This document shows positions 59,081 through 64,000 of a stretch of DNA of 64,000 nucleotides, piece by piece. The notes below the pieces were generated by a model that did no database searches, was not told where the DNA came from, and saw only the letters and a list, made by a program, of their open reading frames with translations. The position numbers and the translations under genes were made by a program. The DNA comes from Paracoccaceae bacterium (GTDB lineage: Bacteria; Pseudomonadota; Alphaproteobacteria; Rhodobacterales; Rhodobacteraceae), in assembly GCA_030697175.1 (NCBI GenBank), contig JAUYQR010000020.1:111041-175040 (forward strand), written 5' to 3'. Position 1 is the stretch's first letter, and the number at the start of each line of letters is the position of its first letter.

Positions 59081-61885
59081 TCATTGACCAACCGGTTCTG
59101 GCACGGCAGCATTTGCGTGCTTGGTGACGATATCCTGCACATCAGATGGCTTGAACGCGACATCCCACGCCCACTGCCCAAATCCCCCAGTTCCGTTGAT
59201 CGCCTTGACCCATTCACTCAAGGCGTCGCGCTTGGCCTTGTTCTGTGGGCTGTCAGTTCCCTTGATCTCGAGTGCCAGCATCTTGCCGCTGGCCAGTCTG
59301 ACAAGGAAGTCCGGAACATATCGACGGCGCGAGCCGGCCCACATGTACTGGATCTGAAATCCAAGATGATCGTTCTTCGCGTAAGCGATCACCTCATCTC
59401 GGCCCTCGAAGACATTCGCCGCGTGACCCTCCCACGCGGAATCGCCGACCAGATGGCTGATGTGCGATTTGATCGCCGGGAAGCACGGCTTGGAAGTGTA
59501 CCAGGTGCGCATCTGACCGGTCGCGCCGATAGGGTTTTCTTCGTCAAAGATGGGGGTAAGGCGCTCCGTGTTCTGCTCGGTGATGTGGCGCATGACGTGT
59601 TGGACGACGAGGTCGATGTTCAGCGCAATCAGGATCCGCCGACGCAGCGGGTCAGAGTGAAACAGTGATGGAATGTCGAGGAGCTTGGAGGTCAGGAAAG
59701 TCTCGACGATGCGGACCAGCTGCGCGGCAAGGTACTCTTCGGTTCCAGAAAAGCTGTGGCGCAACTCGGCAAAGCCCTTTCGTGCCGCCTGGAACACGAG
59801 CCGCTGCAGCCTGAAGCCGTCCGGAAGTCGCTCCAGATCAATCGCGGAGACCTGACCCATGTCGGTGGCACCACCCAAGGCGGGTGCCAGTTCTGCGCTG
59901 ATCGGCGTGGAGGCCGGATCGAGGACCAGTGCAGGTACCTTGTCCCAGGCAATGGTCAGCTGAGGCTTCACCACTGTTTCGACACGCAGCACGTTGGGCC
60001 ATTTGATTTCAAGATGGGCGCGGTCGAGGATGACTTCGATCTGCGTGGTCGGTTTTGGCGGTGGCGGCGGGTCACCACCCTCGCCGGTTTCCGAGATGGA
60101 CAGCGGAACGCCGAAGACGTTCACATACTCGGGCAGGAACAGCCCGTTTTCATCGGTGTCGTAGGAAACCCGGCGCAGCCCCCGGCCGACAACCTGCTCA
60201 CACAGAAGCTGCGAGGTGAACGCACGCAGACCCATGATATGCGTGACGTTCTTTGCGTCCCAGCCTTCGGACAACATCGCGACGGAGATCACGCTCTGGA
60301 GGTCCTGGCCCGCGGCCCCGCGCTTGCCCACGTTGTCGACGATCTCGCGCAGCAGTTCTTCCTTCTTCATGCCAAGAAGCTGCTGCTTTCGCGTCGCTGG
60401 CAGGTCTGCGGCATCGACGATACCCTTCAGCCGGGCCTCATAGTCCTTGTCCGAGGTCGCGGCTTCGCCGATCTCCGCCTTGTCGAGCACCTTGCTGTCA
60501 ACGCGCAGCGTCCTGTTCGGGGCGTTCAGTTCGGGCCAGTGCGAGTCGCCCTTGTTGAAATAATGCTCGACCCGCGCGGCCGTCTCGGTGCGGTTGCAGA
60601 CCGTCAACATGACCGGGGGTGAATGATGGCCAGCTTCCTTCCATTGCCTTTGTGTCTCGCGCCAGTCGGCACCAAGCAGCGTGTAGGCATCCTGCACCAG
60701 CTTCGGCAGTGCCTCGTGCGGTTCGGCTTTGGCCCGGTTCAGATCCTCCGACACCGATGGATCGCGGTAGATGTGGTAGAGCTTCGAGCGCAACGTCTTG
60801 GCATCCGGCAAGGCGTCGTCCCGCACCACGACGCGCGGCGTCTTGACCAGCCCGGCCTCGATCGCGTCGTTCAAACCGAAGTCCGAAATGATCCAGTCGA
60901 ACAGCGCGGTGTCTGTGCTCTTCTTCCCGGTCGGCGCAAAGGGTGTTGCGGACAGGTCAAAGCAGCGCTGAATGCGCCGCGTCTTGTGAATGCGGTCCAA
61001 CCCTTCGATCCAGCGAGTCGCTTCGTCGAGGTCGATGCCCTGTTCCTCGGCCTGCTTCTTCGAAATCTTCACCTCGGGTGGCTTGCGATAGGCATGGTGC
61101 GCCTCATCGTTGATGACGATGATGTCCTTATGTGCGGCCAGCTTGCCCAGCACGCGGCGGGTGTAGGCTTCGTCCGACTCCCGGCCCTTTTTCACGACGG
61201 AGCGGTCCACCTCTTTCAGCGGCATCAGCGTGTGCCAGTTCTCGATCAGCACTTCGGCCTGGTTCAGCTTTTGCCGCAGCGCCTCGGACGGGCAGAGGTT
61301 GAACTCGTCGTAATAGCTGCCCTCGCTCGGCAGCAGCACCTGCAGGCGTTCCTTCACCGTCAGACCGGGCGCCACGATGAACACGGCGCGGCTGAAATCC
61401 TTGTTCCGTTTGGGGTAGGTCAGCGCGTTCAACACCTGCCAGGTGATGATCATCGCCATCACGGTGGTCTTGCCCGCACCGGTTGCCATCTTGTTGCACA
61501 GACGCTCCCAGGTGCCGCCGTCGCCCGGAATGGCTATGCCCTGTTTGAACGCCTCCGCCCCCTCGACCCACCAGATCAGGGTTTCGATGGCCTCAAGCTG
61601 GCAGAAATAGAAGGGCAACTGCCGTGCCTCGCGGTCGTGCCAATGCTCCAACAGCTTGCGGGTCACGATGGTCACGCCGGGCCAGCCCGCCTCGCGCCAA
61701 GCGTCCACGCGAGCGCGGATGGTGTTCACCAGCGCCAGCACCTCGGTCCGCTTCGTGTTGTTGCGGGCGTCGAATACCTCGTAACTGGCAGGCCGCCGTT
61801 CGGGCTTGATCGCCAGCTTGCCGCCGGGGGCATCCACCCAATGCTGGGCCGGGCAGACATAGGGCGTGTTGATGATCAGCGACAT
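59081..61885 (-). CDS. type III-like restriction endonuclease, helicase-nuclease subunit
   Basis: A 934-residue SF2 helicase with nuclease domain. Walker A is NKMATGAGKTTVMAMI, motif II VINDEAHHAYRKP (DEAH), motif III FDLSATPFAPTG, motif V region SVAMLSEGWDAKNVTHIMGL, and motif VI CEQVVGRGLRRVSYDTD. Near the C-terminus, YVPDFLVRLASGKMLALEIK followed by G has the D...ExK pattern of PD-(D/E)xK nucleases. This is the Res plan. It would need its Mod partner for target recognition, and that gene, three bases upstream, is interrupted by an insertion sequence, so the system may be inactive or toxic activity may be absent. Located next to tRNA-Ser. Confidence 0.9.
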   Translation of the reverse strand: MSLIINTPYVCPAQHWVDAPGGKLAIKPERRPASYEVFDARNNTKRTEVLALVNTIRARVDAWREAGWPGVTIVTRKLLEHWHDREARQLPFYFCQLEAIETLIWWVEGAEAFKQGIAIPGDGGTWERLCNKMATGAGKTTVMAMIITWQVLNALTYPKRNKDFSRAVFIVAPGLTVKERLQVLLPSEGSYYDEFNLCPSEALRQKLNQAEVLIENWHTLMPLKEVDRSVVKKGRESDEAYTRRVLGKLAAHKDIIVINDEAHHAYRKPPEVKISKKQAEEQGIDLDEATRWIEGLDRIHKTRRIQRCFDLSATPFAPTGKKSTDTALFDWIISDFGLNDAIEAGLVKTPRVVVRDDALPDAKTLRSKLYHIYRDPSVSEDLNRAKAEPHEALPKLVQDAYTLLGADWRETQRQWKEAGHHSPPVMLTVCNRTETAARVEHYFNKGDSHWPELNAPNRTLRVDSKVLDKAEIGEAATSDKDYEARLKGIVDAADLPATRKQQLLGMKKEELLREIVDNVGKRGAAGQDLQSVISVAMLSEGWDAKNVTHIMGLRAFTSQLLCEQVVGRGLRRVSYDTDENGLFLPEYVNVFGVPLSISETGEGGDPPPPPKPTTQIEVILDRAHLEIKWPNVLRVETVVKPQLTIAWDKVPALVLDPASTPISAELAPALGGATDMGQVSAIDLERLPDGFRLQRLVFQAARKGFAELRHSFSGTEEYLAAQLVRIVETFLTSKLLDIPSLFHSDPLRRRILIALNIDLVVQHVMRHITEQNTERLTPIFDEENPIGATGQMRTWYTSKPCFPAIKSHISHLVGDSAWEGHAANVFEGRDEVIAYAKNDHLGFQIQYMWAGSRRRYVPDFLVRLASGKMLALEIKGTDSPQNKAKRDALSEWVKAINGTGGFGQWAWDVAFKPSDVQDIVTKHANAAVPEPVGQ

Positions 61886-61888
61886 GGA

Positions 61889-63874
61889 TCAGTCCTCAAG
61901 CGGCATGATCTTGAGCGACTCGATCCCGCGGTCATCGACGATCTTCACCGCGATGCGCCGGTTGTCACCTGCCTCGAAGGGCAGCGACACGGTGCCGTGG
62001 AACTGCTCCAGCAGGTCCTCGTCCAGTTCTGACCGTACCGTCGCCTTCAGGCGGTTCCAGCCGCCCTTCGCGTCGGCCATGGGAAAGAACACCTGATGCG
62101 GCATCAGGGACCGCTGGTCGTAATCGGTGTCCAGCGACCACATCGCGATCTGCTTCTTGCCGCCCGACACCAGATCACCCGCGCGTGGGTCGAAATAGTC
62201 AAAGCCGTTGACCTCGACCTCCCACATCCCGTCCTTGCGCTTGCGCAGTTCCACATCGGGCTGGCCCATCAGCCAGAACGACTGGTTCGACGATCGCGCC
62301 TTTTTCAGATCCTCCGTCAGAAGGTCGGTGTTCATCTGCGCCTTGAGCAGCGTGACGCCGGGCCAGTTCACCTCGTCAATGTCCTTTGCGGCCTCGGGGT
62401 CGAAGGTGAAGGCGCAGAACAGGATGAACTTGGGCGCTGGGCGCAGGGTTTCCGCCTCGGTCAGGGCCAGTTCCACCTGCCGCTGTTCAAGCGCCGCGTG
62501 TTCGGGGCCAAAGCTGACGACGACACGTTCGCCGGTGTCGGTCAGCGAGCCGGACGCGTGCAGATGGCGGAGACCGGGCAAGGTCTCGAACTCGGCAAAG
62601 GTCAGGCGCGCGCCGCCTTTGGCGCGGACGCCGGTTTTCAGAAGCTCGTCGCGCCAGAGCGACTGGCGTGAGGTTTCGCCGGTGCGGGCGATGCTGTCGT
62701 TGGCCTCTGCAGGCGGCAGACTGTCGTCGAGCGACAGCACTGTGGGTGCGGGCACCGCCTCGACGCTGAACGGACCGGTGATGCGCAGGCGGTTTCGGTC
62801 GATGCGGGGCTTGTCATACAGGGTTTCCTGTTCGGCATGGGCCTGAATGCTTGCATCCATCCGGCGCTGCATCGCCTGGCGCGCGGTGTGGAAGGCATCA
62901 AAAGGAGCCTTCGCCTCGACCGGCCAGAGGGCCATATCCTCCTTGTCCACCGGCCAGTCGAACGGCACTTCCCATTCGTGCAGGGTGTCGCCCTCGTCGA
63001 ATTTCACCAGCTTACCCTTTCGCACGCCTTGCGTGGGGCGGAAGGGCGGCGGCGGGCTGTTTTTCTGCGAAGTGGTCAGTGCGGTATTCAGGGCATCCAG
63101 GGCCAGAACTATCTTCGGGTGGTCCTCGGCATGGATCGTGTCAATGTCGGGGTTGTTGGCGATGGATTTCAGCGTGATGTGCGGCACGGTTTCATAGTCG
63201 AAGCCGCCCTTCAGCCCCTCATGCGGATAGCGCAGGGCAAAGTAATCGAAGCTGGCGGTCATCAGCCGCTGCTTCGCCAGCGTGATCGCCACGCGGGACG
63301 TGTCACAGGTGATCCAGCGCCGCCCCCATTTCTCGGCGACGAAGGCGGTGGTGCCAGAGCCGCAGGTGGGGTCGAGCACGAGGTCGCCGGGATCGGTGGT
63401 CATCAGGAGGCAGCGTTCAATGACTTTTACGTTGGTCTGAACGACGTATGTCTTTTCGTCAGTGAACGCCCCTGTCTGCGTATCCATCCAAACGTTCGAA
63501 ATTGCCTGAACCGGAAAATCGTCAATATAGCGGACGTAAGAAATCGAGTTCTGAGTTGGCGTGGCCAGTCGACCCGCCATGTCCAACCTACTCACACCTA
63601 GAGGGTGGTGGCATTTCCAATGTGAGTTCTTTGCCCACGGATCAAACTCCAAGCCCTCGAATTGGAAAGGCTGAATTTCTGAGGCACGATCTTGCGAATA
63701 GAGATTATCATGGCGGTAGATTACAGCGTCTGACGGAATTGAGTTTGGATCTGCCTTCTCTGACTTTGTCAGCACCCGTTTGCGGCCGTCGTTCTCTCTG
63801 AGCCGAGTGAAGCGACCACCACGATCATCAGCAATCGTCTTATCGGTGTAGAGTTGGCGAGGTAATCCCCCCAT
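61889..63874 (-). pseudogene. DNA methyltransferase (Mod) gene, 5' part cut off by an IS
   Basis: The remaining 661 codons hold the later parts of a beta-class adenine/cytosine methylase: GDLVLDPTCGSGTTAFVAEK (SAM-binding motif I) and GRRWITCDTSRVAITLAKQR, then a long C-terminal region. The catalytic DPPY motif, which precedes motif I in this class, is missing, because the reading frame runs at about 63870 into the end of an IS3-family element. The N-terminal half presumably lies beyond the IS, outside the window. An ATG created near the junction (63874) could start a shortened protein, but it would not methylate. It ends three bases before the Res gene. Confidence 0.82.
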
Positions 63875-63899
63875 TCTTAACGGGGTGCATTCGTAGAAC

Positions 63900-64000
63900 T
63901 TACGCAGCCAATTTCAGTTTCTGGGCGGGGGTGATGCCTCCGATGCCCATGTTCGGGCGGTCGTTGTTGTAAGTCCATAGCCATTGCGTGGCGAAGTCTT
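63900..64000 (-). mobile_element. IS3-family transposase, C-terminal fragment
   Basis: The minus strand reads DFATQWLWTYNNDRPNMGIG then GITPAQKLKLAA and a TAA stop at 63900-63902. This is the typical end of the rve integrase-core transposase (OrfB) of IS3-type elements, where NDRPH/N lies just before the stop. The gene continues beyond the window. The IS end is probably between 63866 and 63899, where a C-run and GGGG (CCCCCC, AACGGGG) occur; the exact terminal repeat and target duplication cannot be fixed with one end only. Confidence 0.85.

Noticed and set aside
58691..59081. A direct repeat of the tRNA-Ser 3' end as island attachment site
   Set aside because: I looked for a second copy of the T-arm/acceptor sequence to the right of the tRNA and saw none in the window; the far end may lie beyond it.

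Overview
This window is high-GC DNA with tightly packed, often ATGA-coupled genes. It looks like chromosome from an alphaproteobacterium of the Rhodobacteraceae (Rhodobacter/Gemmobacter/Paracoccus-like). The clues are the pyrB ... pyrC' - plsY operon, a fused PhaAB subunit in a Pha/Mrp antiporter operon, an frcBCA-type fructose transporter with a ROK repressor, an alphaproteobacterial gshA, and dispersed GC-rich palindromes typical of this family. No replication origin, rRNA, CRISPR array or prophage was seen.

Layout. 1-3.8 kb: a minus-strand set of gabD, yghU, an SDR and a PLP aminotransferase cut by the window edge. 3.8-6.2 kb: an envelope pair, an OmpA-family protein and a small coiled-coil membrane protein. 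6.2-10 kb: ubiA and rsmE (divergent, start codons 12 bases apart), a membrane protein and gshA. 10-14.6 kb: a pyrimidine/phospholipid operon, pyrB - three membrane proteins plus a 39-residue microprotein - non-catalytic pyrC' - plsY. 14.7-18.2 kb: family-4 UDG, LysE, MoaB, a DsbD-like periplasmic domain, YqgE/AlgH. 18.4-22.3 kb: deoC - tandem aldehyde dehydrogenase - rpiB, a deoxyribose/pentose phosphate module. 22.3-28.2 kb: phaA(B)CDEFG cation/proton antiporter. 28.3-32.7 kb: frcBCA and divergent frcR, with a clear palindromic operator. 32.9-35.6 kb: EamA permease and adenine deaminase. 35.8-36.5 kb: a lower-GC orphan hydrophobic protein. 36.6-45.5 kb: dihydroxyacetone-type kinase, a sugar ABC transporter with two ATPases, and a LacI regulator with two near-identical operators. 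45.5-46.2 kb: an SGNH hydrolase.

46.2-55.6 kb is a catabolic region: Rieske oxygenase, flavin monooxygenase, RidA, DUF1028, LysR, a CbiX-like protein and, on the other strand, an FMN alpha-hydroxyacid oxidase, a class III aminotransferase and a PuuA-like glutamine synthetase. A ten-base palindrome upstream of the aminotransferase recurs upstream of gabD, which suggests one amine/polyamine regulon joining both ends of the window.

55.6-58.8 kb: TMEM175-like channel, trpA, ychF and tRNA-Ser(GCU). Next to the tRNA, 59-64 kb, is a type III-like restriction system whose methylase gene is cut by an IS3-family insertion running off the window.

All functions come from reading protein sequences and motifs by eye; no database search was run.
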